Assembly: GCA_944388795.1 (NCBI GenBank)
Contig: CALXKD010000007.1
Location: forward strand, 1-54,961
Direction of reading: 5' to 3'
DNA: 54,961 nucleotides
Source: an uncultured Clostridia bacterium
GTDB lineage: Bacteria; Bacillota; Clostridia; TANB77; CAG-508
The notes below the pieces were generated by a model. It made no database searches and was not told the origin of the DNA. It saw only the letters and a list, made by a program, of their open reading frames with translations. The position numbers were made by a program, and so were the translations under genes. How positions within the stretch are numbered: position 1 is the first letter of the stretch; each line of letters starts with the position of its first letter. Positions 8,794 through 19,138 of the stretch are shown piece after piece.

Positions 8794-9645
8794 ATGTTTT
8801 TAGATATTATAAAATCCATTATATTTGGAATTGTAGAAGGAATTACAGAATGGTTACCAATTAGTAGCACAGGTCATTTAATCTTAGTAGAACAGTTTCT
8901 AAAATTTGAAAATGTTTCGCCAGAATTTTGGTCAATGTTTCAAGTGGTTATTCAATTAGGAGCAATTCTAGCAGTTGTATTATTATACTTTAAGAAGATA
9001 TGGCCAATTACGAAACATAAAGAAAATGCAATGAAACCAACAGGAATCTTATCTTATTTTGATAAAAATATTATGAGTTTATGGGGAAAGATTTTAGTAG
9101 GTTGTGTACCAGCAGCGATTATTGGTTTATTATTTGATGAAACATTTGAAGCTTTATTTTATAATCCGACTTGTATAGCCATTGCTTTAATTGTATTTGG
9201 TATTGCCTTTATTGTCATTGAAAACTGGAATAAAAACAGAAAAGGTGCAAAGGATAAAAATTCTGAAATTACTTACAAGGATGCATTAATAATAGGTATA
9301 TTTCAATTATTAGCAGCTATCTTTCCAGGGACTTCACGTTCTGGAGCGACCATTATTGGTGGATTATTAATTGGATTATCAAGACCAAATGCTGCAGAAT
9401 TTACATTTTATTTAGCAATTCCAACTATGTTAGGTGCTAGTTTATTAAAATTAGTGAAATTTGGATTGGCCTTTACAGGTGCTGAAATTGTTATCTTATT
9501 AGTTGGAATGATAATATCTTTTGTAGTATCAATGTTTGTTATCAAGTTTTTAATGAACTATATTAAAAAACATGACTTTAAAGTGTTTGGATATTATCGA
9601 ATTATATTGGGAATCATTGTATTAGCATATTTCTTTTTTGCATAA
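8794..9645 (+). CDS. uppP: Undecaprenyl-diphosphatase (BacA/UppP)
   Basis: Dephosphorylates undecaprenyl diphosphate so that the lipid carrier for peptidoglycan precursors can be reused; it is a polytopic membrane enzyme. With the ATG at 8794 it has 283 residues. The active-site blocks EGITEWLPISSTGHL (near residue 17) and FPGTSRSGATI (near 180) are intact. A GTG at 8758 overlapping the dpaA stop would add 12 polar residues. I reject it because AAGGA sits at the proper distance from 8794 and the family starts there. Probably co-transcribed with dpaA. Confidence 0.95.
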   Translation: MFLDIIKSIIFGIVEGITEWLPISSTGHLILVEQFLKFENVSPEFWSMFQVVIQLGAILAVVLLYFKKIWPITKHKENAMKPTGILSYFDKNIMSLWGKILVGCVPAAIIGLLFDETFEALFYNPTCIAIALIVFGIAFIVIENWNKNRKGAKDKNSEITYKDALIIGIFQLLAAIFPGTSRSGATIIGGLLIGLSRPNAAEFTFYLAIPTMLGASLLKLVKFGLAFTGAEIVILLVGMIISFVVSMFVIKFLMNYIKKHDFKVFGYYRIILGIIVLAYFFFA

Positions 9646-9657
9646 TTAAGCATAAAT

Positions 9658-9702
9658 AAAAATAGCAATATAATCCATAAAGATTGTATTGCTATTTTTG
9701 TT
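9658..9702. terminator. Bidirectional terminator between uppP and the minus-strand pair
   Basis: An 18-bp near-perfect stem (9658-9675 with 9682-9699) flanked by A5 and T5. It serves the convergent genes on both sides. Confidence 0.85.
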
Positions 9703-9703
9703 G

Positions 9704-9946
9704 TTATCCATTTTTATTATCTCTTCTTTCAGGATTAGGAGAAGAAGCACATAATTTTTCATATTCTTTACATTTAATTTTGTAATCCATTTGTGTACAT
9801 AAATAACGATAATAGCTAAAAGCTTGTTCATATTGCATGATGGGATTAAACATAGGGTCTTTATATAATTCATTCATATCAAAATTAGGATTTCCCATAT
9901 TAAAATCCATAAAAGGTTGTTGGTAATAATTAAAATCTTTTTCCAT
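9704..9946 (-). CDS. Small Tyr/Asn/Pro/Met-rich protein of unknown function
   Basis: An 80-residue protein with a very strong ribosome site, AAGGAG eight bases before the ATG. The first 40 residues are rich in N, F, Y, P and M (YYQQPFMDFNMGNPNFDMNE begins the pattern). Two cysteines lie in a more helical second half (CTQMDYKIKCKEYEKLC). It has no signal peptide or membrane helix. It lies downstream of sporulation gene ylbJ on the same strand, and its composition recalls small spore-coat proteins, but that is only a guess. I do not recognise the family. Confidence 0.65.
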   Translation of the reverse strand: MEKDFNYYQQPFMDFNMGNPNFDMNELYKDPMFNPIMQYEQAFSYYRYLCTQMDYKIKCKEYEKLCASSPNPERRDNKNG

Positions 9947-9993
9947 TTTATCATCTCCTTACTAAAATATATTGTTGTCAATAAAATATATAC

Positions 9994-11052
9994 CTATAAA
10001 TCAAAATTAAAAAAAGGAAATACATTCATTAATATGTAAGTATATAAAGCTGCTATAATACCATGTAATAGTTTTCCATAGATATATGGTTTAATAGATA
10101 AATCACTTTTAGAAGTAATACTAAGTACTTGTAATAAAACAGATATACCACCAAAGCCAAGTAAAAATGCAGTCATTAATATATTGATAGAAAGTTTTTT
10201 GTAAGCAATATTGGAAATGGTGCTAATCCCATTTGTAATTTCAAAAAATCCTGTAAATAGTGGCTCAATAAAAGAAGGTGAAACATGTATAAAATTGAAA
10301 AATGGCGTTGCAAGTATTTCTATCATATGTGTTATACCACTTGATTTTAAGATAGAAATAATAGATGAAAAGATGACGACAAATCCACCAATAACCAAGA
10401 TAGATTTTATACTGCTTACAATACTTTCTGATAAGATTTCGCCTAAATTAGAAAAAGAGGCTGGTGTTTTCGTATTGGCGTATGTTTTTGAAATGAAAGA
10501 ATCTACATCAGAATTTTTTGTTTTTTTCCAAAAGCGAAAAATGATTCCGACAGATAAAGAGGCAAGTAAGTGAGTAATAAATAATAAAAGTCCAATCATA
10601 GTATTTCGATATAGTAAAATTCCAACAGAGCCAATAATAAATAAAGGTCCAGAATTATTAGAAAAACTTAAAAGTCTTTCACATTCTTCTTTTGTACAAA
10701 TATCTTCTTTCCTAAAATTGGTAGCAATTTTGGCACCGATGGGATATCCACTAATAATTCCCATAATAAAGGCAAAGGCCCCTTCGCCTCGAACATTAAA
10801 TAGAGGTTTCATAAATCGATTTAAAATATTACCAATATGATAGACAATGTTGGTATGCATTAAAAGTTCTGTTGCTACAAAAAAAGGAAATAAAGAAGGC
10901 ACAACAGAAGTAGCCCAAAGAGTGATTCCTGATTTGACGGCTGATAAATTGGAATTGGAGAATATTAAAATAGAAATGGTAAATAGTAAAAATAGAAGGG
11001 ATATAAAATTTCTTTTTAATTTTAATATAATAAAGTTATTTTTTAGAAACAT
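9994..11052 (-). CDS. ylbJ: Sporulation integral membrane protein YlbJ
   Basis: A 352-residue polytopic membrane protein (about eight hydrophobic segments) with a strong AAAGGAGG ribosome site. SVVPSLFPFFV, GIISGYPIGAK and LSFSNNSGPLFIIGSVG are typical of YlbJ in the nucleoside-recognition (GATE) domain superfamily. YlbJ is needed for spore cortex formation in Bacillus and is under mother-cell control there. Together with dpaA it supports a spore-forming host. The gene at 9704 follows it on the same strand. The transported substrate, if any, is unknown. Confidence 0.9.
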   Translation of the reverse strand: MFLKNNFIILKLKRNFISLLFLLFTISILIFSNSNLSAVKSGITLWATSVVPSLFPFFVATELLMHTNIVYHIGNILNRFMKPLFNVRGEGAFAFIMGIISGYPIGAKIATNFRKEDICTKEECERLLSFSNNSGPLFIIGSVGILLYRNTMIGLLLFITHLLASLSVGIIFRFWKKTKNSDVDSFISKTYANTKTPASFSNLGEILSESIVSSIKSILVIGGFVVIFSSIISILKSSGITHMIEILATPFFNFIHVSPSFIEPLFTGFFEITNGISTISNIAYKKLSINILMTAFLLGFGGISVLLQVLSITSKSDLSIKPYIYGKLLHGIIAALYTYILMNVFPFFNFDL

Positions 11053-11127
11053 GAAATCCTCCTTTATATTGAAAAATGGTAGATTAGAACATCCTATAAA
11101 AGTTTTTTATGAAAATGGAAAATTTTG

Positions 11128-11156
11128 TTGACTTTTTATATCAAAAATAATATAAT
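11128..11156 (+). promoter_or_regulatory. Consensus sigma-A promoter for the coiled-coil gene
   Basis: TTGACT (11128-11133), 17-bp spacer, TATAAT (11151-11156), about 100 bases before the start at 11253. Confidence 0.75.
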
Positions 11157-11252
11157 CAGTTCATCATTTTTATTCAATTAAAATTTTTAGTTCTATTTTT
11201 TATATCTTAAATATTTCAATTTACAATAATTTTATTCGAGGAGGTGAGGAAT

Positions 11253-11687
11253 ATGCAGGAAACCTTAGAACTTATTTTACAAGAGATAAGGGAAGTAAAA
11301 ACAAAAGTAGATACATTAGAAAAGAAGGTAGATATGTTAGAAGAAAGATTTGATCAAAAATTATCAGCGCTAGAAGAAAGATTTGATCAAAAATTATTAG
11401 CACAAGAAGAAAGATTTGACCAAAAGTTATCAGCACAAGAAGAACGTTTAATAAAAACAATGAATGAGAAAATTGAAGAAGCGATTAGTAAGCAAAGTAA
11501 AGAAATAGCAAAAGAGTTTCACAATTTAATAAAGTATATAGATAAAAGATTTAAAAAGATAGAAAATAAATTGGATGAGGAAATTTTAAATAATAAAATT
11601 GCACATGAGTCATATGAAGCAAGATTATATAAAATAGAAACAACGCAGAACTATTTAGAGAAAAAATTATTACCTCAAAATACATAG
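11253..11687 (+). CDS. Coiled-coil protein with 11-residue repeats
   Basis: A 144-residue, highly charged, almost wholly helical protein. The start is the ATG at 11253 behind GGAGGTGAGG; the GTG at 11244 lies within that ribosome site. Three 33-bp direct repeats (11340-11438) encode EERFDQKLSAL-type 11-residue units, followed by a broken fourth. Eleven-residue periodicity is typical of nearly straight coiled coils. There is no membrane segment, cysteine or known domain. It resembles small uncharacterised coiled-coil proteins in the SMC/tropomyosin style. Function unknown. Confidence 0.75.
   Translation: MQETLELILQEIREVKTKVDTLEKKVDMLEERFDQKLSALEERFDQKLLAQEERFDQKLSAQEERLIKTMNEKIEEAISKQSKEIAKEFHNLIKYIDKRFKKIENKLDEEILNNKIAHESYEARLYKIETTQNYLEKKLLPQNT
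11340..11450 (+). repeat. 33-bp coding tandem repeat (three full copies)
   Basis: Copies at 11340-11372, 11373-11405 and 11406-11438, with a partial copy to 11450. The copies differ at only a few bases, so recent duplication or slippage is likely, and copy number could vary between strains. Confidence 0.85.
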
Positions 11688-11760
11688 AAGTTAGCAAGGA
11701 TATTCAATAAAATCCTAAAAATTAATAATAACAAAAAATTATTTAAGTGAATAAAAAAGA

Positions 11761-11809
11761 AAAAAATGCACATACCTAAAATAGAATAAAGAAGGGAAGT
11801 GCATTTTTT
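11761..11809 (+). promoter_or_regulatory. Hairpin ending exactly at the start codon of the gene at 11810
   Basis: AAAAAATGCAC (11761-11771) pairs with GTGCATTTTTT (11799-11809), and the ATG follows directly. The only ribosome-site candidate (GAAGGGA, 11791-11797) is in the loop. It can act as a terminator for the upstream coiled-coil gene and at the same time as a translational cover for the next gene. Confidence 0.6.
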
Positions 11810-12046
11810 ATGGATAATAAGAAGTCAAATGAATTTGATAAAGATATGAATGAAGACTTTGAAAAAAGGGTAAATAATGAATTAGAAGAAAAATATGAAG
11901 TAGGAGAAGATAGTACAAAATATGGAGAATTTATTTCATCATATTTTGCATGGATTTCTTTACCTAATCAAAAAGAAAGGGCAGAAGAACTGCATAATAT
12001 GACAAAAAGAAAAAACAACAAAAATAAAAGAAAAAGTGAAAAATAG
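11810..12046 (+). CDS. Small acidic-then-basic hypothetical protein
   Basis: A 78-residue protein. The first 45 residues are acidic; the last 15 are nearly all K, R and N. The middle holds an aromatic stretch (FISSYFAWISLPNQ). It has no signal, membrane helix or known domain. The ATG follows directly on a hairpin, and the ribosome site GAAGGGA is 12 bases away, farther than usual, so the start is less certain than most here. It lies between the coiled-coil gene and the ctsR operon. Confidence 0.55.
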   Translation: MDNKKSNEFDKDMNEDFEKRVNNELEEKYEVGEDSTKYGEFISSYFAWISLPNQKERAEELHNMTKRKNNKNKRKSEK

Positions 12047-12131
12047 TGAGAAAAAAGAATAAAAAACCATAAAATTTTAAAAAAATAAGAATATTTACCA
12101 TTAAATGTCAAAAAAACAAATAAAAATAAAG

Positions 12132-12159
12132 TTGAAAAAAAATAAAAAGGGAGTATAAT
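12132..12159 (+). promoter_or_regulatory. Promoter of the ctsR operon
   Basis: TTGAAA (12132-12137), 16-bp spacer, TATAAT (12154-12159). The CtsR operator lies immediately downstream and would overlap the transcription start. Confidence 0.7.
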
Positions 12160-12168
12160 AGAAATGTA

Positions 12169-12193
12169 GGTCAAAGAAAGTCAAAGTCAAAAA
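12169..12193 (+). promoter_or_regulatory. CtsR operator
   Basis: Direct heptads GGTCAAA (12169-12175), 3-bp spacer, AGTCAAA (12179-12185), then a further GTCAAA from 12186. This matches the known CtsR box of two GGTCAAA heptads three bases apart, so the operon should repress itself until heat or protein stress. Confidence 0.88.
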
Positions 12194-12206
12194 GGAGATG
12201 AGACCA

Positions 12207-12653
12207 ATGCGAATGTCAGATGTAATAGAAGAATTTATAAAAGATTTATTTGATGATGATAATCAATTAGTAGAAATACAAAGAAATGAACTAGCAGAAC
12301 ATTTTAATTGTGTACCATCACAAATTAATTATGTTATATCAACAAGATTTAAACCATCTCAAGGATATTATGTGGAAAGTAAAAGAGGTGGTGGAGGTCA
12401 TATTACCATAAAAAAAGTCAATAACACAAAGTCAGATTATTTTATGCACATTATAAAAAATATTGGGGAAGAAATGACTTCTAATGATGTGGATATATTA
12501 ATTAATGACTTTCTAACTTATCATTTAATAACCAAAGAAGAAGCAAAGCTCTTAAAAGTGGCAACAAGTGATAATGTATTATTGTTAGCAAAAGATGTAA
12601 AAGACAAATTAAGGGCAAAAATATTTAAAAATATGTTATTAAATATAGAATAA
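12207..12653 (+). CDS. ctsR: Transcriptional repressor CtsR
   Basis: Repressor of class III heat-shock genes in Firmicutes. It has 148 residues from the ATG at 12207, with AAAGGAG nine bases upstream. An ATG at 12198 overlaps that ribosome site and is less likely. MSDVIEEFIKDLF is the standard opening. The winged helix-turn-helix carries VPSQINYVISTRF and the glycine-rich wing KRGGGGHI, which reads the heptad operator. The C-terminal dimer domain follows. A CtsR box at 12169-12193 shows autoregulation. First gene of the ctsR-mcsA-mcsB-clpC operon. Confidence 0.96.
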   Translation: MRMSDVIEEFIKDLFDDDNQLVEIQRNELAEHFNCVPSQINYVISTRFKPSQGYYVESKRGGGGHITIKKVNNTKSDYFMHIIKNIGEEMTSNDVDILINDFLTYHLITKEEAKLLKVATSDNVLLLAKDVKDKLRAKIFKNMLLNIE

Positions 12654-12666
12654 AGGAGGAATTATT

Positions 12667-13230
12667 ATGTTGTGTGATAATTGTAAAAAAAGAGAGGCAA
12701 ATGTAAGATATTCAGAAAATATAAATGGGGTAAGAAGAGAATTAAATTTATGTGAGGAGTGTAGCAAAAAATTAGGAATTGGTGAGATTGGATTAGATAT
12801 GCCAATTAATTTTTCAAGTTTTTTCGGAGATTTCTTAGAAGATTTTTCAAATACAGAATTTATGCCAATGTTTAATGAATTAAAAACATTAAAATGTGAT
12901 CATTGCGGATATACATTTGAAGATATAGCACACACTGGAAAAGTAGGATGTGCAAATTGCTATGATGTTTTTCAAGATAGATTAGATCCGATTATTAGAA
13001 GAATTCAAAGTAGTAATCATCATGTAGGAAGATTAGGAAAAAGTATTGATAAGAAAATAGAAGAAAGACAAGAAAGAAAAGAGCATAATGAACAAAGTAA
13101 AAAGGAAGAAACTCCAGAAGAAAAATTGGAAGGATTAAAAGAGGACTTAAAGCAAGCGATTAAAGAAGAACGTTATGAAGATGCAGCAAAACTAAGAGAT
13201 GAAATTAAGAAATTAGAAGAAAACAATTAA
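12667..13230 (+). CDS. mcsA: McsA, zinc-binding activator of McsB
   Basis: Partner of the arginine kinase McsB; it promotes CtsR inactivation and delivery of marked proteins to ClpC. The 187-residue protein has paired CxxC motifs: CDNC and CEEC in the first 35 residues, then CDHC and CANC around 78-98. It ends with a UVR motif (EERYEDAAKLRDEIKKLE). AAAGGAGG precedes the ATG, and only 13 bases separate it from ctsR. Order and composition match the usual operon. Confidence 0.95.
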   Translation: MLCDNCKKREANVRYSENINGVRRELNLCEECSKKLGIGEIGLDMPINFSSFFGDFLEDFSNTEFMPMFNELKTLKCDHCGYTFEDIAHTGKVGCANCYDVFQDRLDPIIRRIQSSNHHVGRLGKSIDKKIEERQERKEHNEQSKKEETPEEKLEGLKEDLKQAIKEERYEDAAKLRDEIKKLEENN

Positions 13231-13247
13231 TAGAAAAGAGGGATAAT

Positions 13248-14255
13248 ATGAATTGGTATTTGCAAAGTGGAAAAGAATCAGATATAGCAATTAATACAAG
13301 AATACGTTTTTCAAGAAATATACAAGGGTATAATTTTCATTTAAGTCCAAAAGAATTACAAGAATTGGAGAATAAAATAAAAGATAATATATATCAAATA
13401 GGATATGGATTAAGATTTTTGAAATTAGAAGATATGGACGATATTACCAAATTAAGTTTAGTAGAAAAAGGCTTGATTAATTACAATTTCGCTTTTGAAT
13501 CAGGTAATATAGGTGCTATTTTAGTCAATGATGAAGAAAATATTTGTATTATGATAGGGGAAGATGACCATCTAAAAATACAAGTATTTAGTAGTGGATT
13601 AGAATTAGAAAATACATTAAATCTAGCAATTGAAATTGATAAAAAAATAGAAGACATATTTGGCTATTGTGTTAGCAAACAATATGGGTATTTAACCGCT
13701 TGTCCTAATAATATAGGAACAGGTTTAAAGGCTTCTGTAAAATTGCATTTACCAGGTTTGGCTAAGACAAGAAATACAGAAAAAGTGTTAGAAGCCATTA
13801 ATAATTTTGGTATTAATATCAAAGGTGTTTATGATGAAGCAGGGCATATTGTTGGAGATATGTATGAGATATCTAATAAGAAAACATTAGGAATTACAGA
13901 AAATGAAATTATACAAAATATTAAAATTATTGTAGAAAAAGTTATCAAACAAGAAAGAGAAGCTAGAAGATTTTTAGCAAATGAAGGTATTGAAGTTGAG
14001 GATTTAATTTATAGAAATTATGGAATTTTAACAAATTGCAAGAAGATTACTATGGAAGAAGCAGAAAATCTATTATCTACTGTAAAACTAGGAGTAGATT
14101 TAGGAATTTTGAAAGAATTATCTGATTTACAAATACAAAAAATGTATTTATATATTCAGCCAGGCAATTTACAGAAATATTTTGGAGAACAATATGAAAG
14201 ATTAGATAGAGAAATGAAGAGGGCAGAAATGATAAAACAAGTTATTAATCAATAA
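13248..14255 (+). CDS. mcsB: Protein arginine kinase McsB
   Basis: Phosphorylates arginines on unfolded proteins and CtsR, marking them for ClpCP. At 335 residues it is a little shorter than Bacillus McsB. The phosphagen-kinase fold is visible: NTRIRFSRNIQGY near the start, then TACPNNIGTGLKASVKLHLPGL (region around residues 150-172), the catalytic loop with the conserved cysteine and NxGTGxRAS-type motif. It follows mcsA after 17 bases with its own GAGGG site. Confidence 0.95.
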   Translation: MNWYLQSGKESDIAINTRIRFSRNIQGYNFHLSPKELQELENKIKDNIYQIGYGLRFLKLEDMDDITKLSLVEKGLINYNFAFESGNIGAILVNDEENICIMIGEDDHLKIQVFSSGLELENTLNLAIEIDKKIEDIFGYCVSKQYGYLTACPNNIGTGLKASVKLHLPGLAKTRNTEKVLEAINNFGINIKGVYDEAGHIVGDMYEISNKKTLGITENEIIQNIKIIVEKVIKQEREARRFLANEGIEVEDLIYRNYGILTNCKKITMEEAENLLSTVKLGVDLGILKELSDLQIQKMYLYIQPGNLQKYFGEQYERLDREMKRAEMIKQVINQ

Positions 14256-14274
14256 GAAAGGTGAGGTGATAATT

Positions 14275-16728
14275 ATGACATATAATTTTACAAGTAGAGC
14301 GAAAAAGGCAATAGAAATTGCCAATGATGCAGCTTTAGAATTAGGACATAGATATATAGGAACAGAACATTTGCTATATGGATTAGCAAAAGAAGGTAGT
14401 GGTGTAGCATCTAAAGTATTAGAAAATCAAGAAATCACACCAGAAAATATTATCGATGTAACAATTGCATTGGTGGGAAAAGATGAACCAATTGAAGAAA
14501 CGTTAGGATTTACGCCAAGAACAAAAAGGGTTATTGAAAATGCGTTTATTGAAGCAAGAAAATTAGGATATAACTATATAGGAACAGAGCATCTTTTAAT
14601 TGGATTATTAAGAGAAGGAGATAGTGTAGCAGCAAGAATTCTAATTGAATTAAATGTTAATATTCCAAAACTATATGGAGAAATTATCAGAGTGATTAAT
14701 GAAGGTGAGGATTTAGCAGGAGAAAGTGACTCTAAAAATGGAAGAAGAAAATCTGGAAGCTATAACCAAACACCAACATTAAATCAATTTGGTGAAGATT
14801 TAACAGAAAAAGCAAAAGAAGGAAAATTGGATCCAATTATCGGAAGAAAAGAAGAAATTGAAAGAGTTATCCAAATTTTATCAAGAAGAACAAAAAATAA
14901 TCCATGTTTAATTGGTGAACCAGGTGTTGGTAAAACAGCAGTAGTAGAAGGATTAGCACAAAAAATTGTGTCAGGAGATGTTCCAGAAATTCTAAAAAAT
15001 AAAAGAGTGGTAACAGTGGATATTTCTAGCATGGTAGCTGGAGCAAAATACAGAGGAGATTTTGAAGAAAGAATCAAAAAAGCATTAAATGAGGTCAAAA
15101 AAGCAGGAGATGTTATCCTATTTATTGATGAAATTCATACAATTGTAGGTGCAGGTTCTGCAGAAGGGGCAATTGATGCAGCAAATATCTTAAAACCATT
15201 ATTAGCAAGAGGAGAAATTCAATTAGTAGGTGCAACAACATTAAATGAATATAGAAAATTCATTGAAAAGGATTCTGCATTAGAGAGAAGATTTAGTCCA
15301 GTAACTGTTAATGAACCGTCTGAAAAAGATACCATTACGATTTTAAAAGGAATCAAAGATAAATATGAAGCTCATCATAATGTAAAAATAACAGATGAAG
15401 CAATTGATGCAGCAGTGAAATTATCTGTTAGATATATTAATGATAGATATTTACCAGATAAAGCAATTGACTTAATTGATGAGGCAGCTTCAAGAGCAAG
15501 ATTAAGAACATATACAGAACCAGATTCTTTAAAAGAATTGGAAGAAGAACTTGCTAATGTAACAAAAGATAAGGAAGAAGCTGTTAAGATTCAAAAATTT
15601 GAAAAAGCAGCATCTTTAAGAGACAAAGAAAAAGAATTAAAAGCAAAATATGAAAAAGAACAAAATAAATGGAAAAATAAAAACAATAAATCTGTAACAG
15701 ATATTACAGAGGAAAATATTGCAGAAGTTATTTCAAGCTGGACAGGAATACCAGCTAAAAAGATAACAGAGGATGAAAATGAAAGATTAAAACATCTAGA
15801 AGAAAACTTACATGAAAGAGTGATTGGTCAAGATGAAGCAGTAGAAGCAGTTGCAAAAGCAATCAGAAGAGGAAGAGTTGGCTTAAAAGATCCAAAGAGA
15901 CCAATCGGTTCATTCTTGTTCCTAGGACCAACAGGTGTAGGTAAAACAGAATTATCAAAAGCACTAGCAGAATGCCTATTTGGTGATGAAAATGCCATGA
16001 TAAGAATTGATATGTCTGAATATATGGAACCACATTCTGTATCTAAATTAATTGGTTCACCTCCAGGATATGTAGGATTTGATGAAGGTGGTCAATTAAC
16101 AGAGAAAATAAGAAGAAAACCATATTCTGTTATCTTATTTGATGAAATTGAAAAAGCACATCCAGATGTGATGAACATGTTACTTCAAATACTAGAAGAT
16201 GGTAGATTAACAGATAGCCAAGGAAGAACGGTTAACTTTAAAAATACAGTGATTATTATGACTTCTAATATAGGAGCAAGATTAATTACAGATAAAAAAT
16301 CTTTAGGATTTTCTAAAGTGGATACTGATAAAAAAGATGACCAAAAAAAGGAATACGAAGAAACCAAAAAAGAAGTTATGGAAGCTTTGAAAAAAGAATT
16401 AAGACCAGAATTTATCAACCGTATTGATGAAATTATTGTATTCCATAAATTAACAGATAAAGAAATAGATAAAATTATTGATATTATGCTAAAAGAAGTA
16501 GTGGCTAGATTAAAAGATCAAAAAATTAATATTGAAATAGAGCCATCTGTTAAAAAGTTAATTGCAAGTAAAGGAATTGATAAAAACTTTGGTGCCAGAC
16601 CTTTAAGAAGAACGATTCAAAGTGTATTAGAAGATAGCTTAGCTGAAGAAATATTAGATGGTAAGTTGAAAAAGAATAAAGTTAACAAGATTGGTGTTAA
16701 GGATGAGAAAGTGGTTGTAGAAAAATAA
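14275..16728 (+). CDS. clpC: ATP-dependent Clp protease ATPase subunit ClpC
   Basis: HSP100 unfoldase that feeds substrates to ClpP. It has 817 residues from the ATG at 14275 (GAGGTGA five bases before; a GTG at 14266 lies inside that site). Two Clp-N repeats cover 1-145 (TEHLLYGL and TEHLLIGL). AAA1 Walker A is GEPGVGKTA with FIDEIHT; a UVR motif (KFEKAASLRDKEKEL) sits in the middle domain. AAA2 has GPTGVGKTE and LFDEIEKAHP. Last gene of the CtsR operon. No clpP is in the window. Confidence 0.96.
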   Translation: MTYNFTSRAKKAIEIANDAALELGHRYIGTEHLLYGLAKEGSGVASKVLENQEITPENIIDVTIALVGKDEPIEETLGFTPRTKRVIENAFIEARKLGYNYIGTEHLLIGLLREGDSVAARILIELNVNIPKLYGEIIRVINEGEDLAGESDSKNGRRKSGSYNQTPTLNQFGEDLTEKAKEGKLDPIIGRKEEIERVIQILSRRTKNNPCLIGEPGVGKTAVVEGLAQKIVSGDVPEILKNKRVVTVDISSMVAGAKYRGDFEERIKKALNEVKKAGDVILFIDEIHTIVGAGSAEGAIDAANILKPLLARGEIQLVGATTLNEYRKFIEKDSALERRFSPVTVNEPSEKDTITILKGIKDKYEAHHNVKITDEAIDAAVKLSVRYINDRYLPDKAIDLIDEAASRARLRTYTEPDSLKELEEELANVTKDKEEAVKIQKFEKAASLRDKEKELKAKYEKEQNKWKNKNNKSVTDITEENIAEVISSWTGIPAKKITEDENERLKHLEENLHERVIGQDEAVEAVAKAIRRGRVGLKDPKRPIGSFLFLGPTGVGKTELSKALAECLFGDENAMIRIDMSEYMEPHSVSKLIGSPPGYVGFDEGGQLTEKIRRKPYSVILFDEIEKAHPDVMNMLLQILEDGRLTDSQGRTVNFKNTVIIMTSNIGARLITDKKSLGFSKVDTDKKDDQKKEYEETKKEVMEALKKELRPEFINRIDEIIVFHKLTDKEIDKIIDIMLKEVVARLKDQKINIEIEPSVKKLIASKGIDKNFGARPLRRTIQSVLEDSLAEEILDGKLKKNKVNKIGVKDEKVVVEK

Positions 16729-16761
16729 AGCACCCTAAGACTTTTTCATAAAGGATATTAG

Positions 16762-16796
16762 AAAAGAGCCTTGTGTAGCACAAGACTCTTTTAGGT
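16762..16796 (+). terminator. Terminator of the ctsR operon
   Basis: 14-bp stem AAAAGAGcCTTGTG with CACAAGaCTCTTTT, one mismatch, triloop TAG. Confidence 0.85.
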
Positions 16797-16902
16797 CGTA
16801 TAGGAATAGTGTTTTTATTAAAAATTTAAATTAAGGAATATATTGAAAAATCAAGGAATACAATAAATGTGTGAACTTTATGTGAAAAATGAAAAAATAC
16901 TA

Positions 16903-16931
16903 TTGACATTTCATAAAAATGGGTATACATT
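16903..16931 (+). promoter_or_regulatory. Promoter of groES-groEL
   Basis: TTGACA (16903-16908) with a -10 in the TATACATT stretch (16924-16931; 17-bp spacing if TACATT is used). The CIRCE operator follows directly. Confidence 0.75.
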
Positions 16932-16932
16932 A

Positions 16933-16959
16933 TTAGCAGTCACGAAGATAGAGTGCTAA
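16933..16959 (+). promoter_or_regulatory. CIRCE element (HrcA operator)
   Basis: TTAGCAGTC, nine bases, GAGTGCTAA. The consensus is TTAGCACTC-N9-GAGTGCTAA, so the left arm has one substitution (G for C). HrcA repression of groESL is expected. hrcA itself is not in the window. Confidence 0.93.
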
Positions 16960-16979
16960 AAATAAAGGAGGTAATTTAA

Positions 16980-17261
<282 letters not shown>

Positions 17262-17283
17262 AAATTTAAGTTTTAAAGAATTA

Positions 17284-18943
<1,660 letters not shown>

Positions 18944-18951
18944 TAAAACGT

Positions 18952-18995
18952 AAGAACATTAAGGGATAAATTTTCCCCAATGTTCTTTTTTTATT
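18952..18995 (+). terminator. Terminator of groES-groEL
   Basis: AAGAACATT (18952-18960) with AATGTTCTT (18979-18987), inner GGG/CCC pairing, then seven T. Confidence 0.88.
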
Positions 18996-19034
18996 TTGAT
19001 TCCTTATTTTATGTTGATAAAACAAGTAAAAAAA

Positions 19035-19096
19035 TGTCAAGCAAACCTTACTTATTGACAAGTTTGCTTGACAATAAGTAAGAAATATGTTATGAT
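19035..19096 (+). promoter_or_regulatory. Promoter with two interleaved palindromic operators
   Basis: TTGACA (19068-19073), 17-bp spacer, TATGAT (19091-19096). Two inverted repeats interleave over the -35 box: TGTCAAGCAAAC (19035-19046) with GTTTGCTTGACA (19062-19073), and CTTACTTATTG (19047-19057) with CAATAAGTAAG (19072-19082). They are probably binding sites for the XRE regulator encoded two genes downstream at 19447, giving autoregulation. Confidence 0.7.
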
Positions 19097-19138
19097 TAAA
19101 GTAGATAATATATTTTGGAAATAAAGGGGGAATGGAAG

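Noticed and set aside
9646..9873. Open frame opposite the uppP terminator and the 9704 gene
   Set aside because: It overlaps the terminator stem and has no ribosome site; the 9704-9946 frame has a strong one.
11340..11450. Direct repeats resembling a short CRISPR array
   Set aside because: The repeats are contiguous, without spacers, and in frame within a coiled-coil protein.
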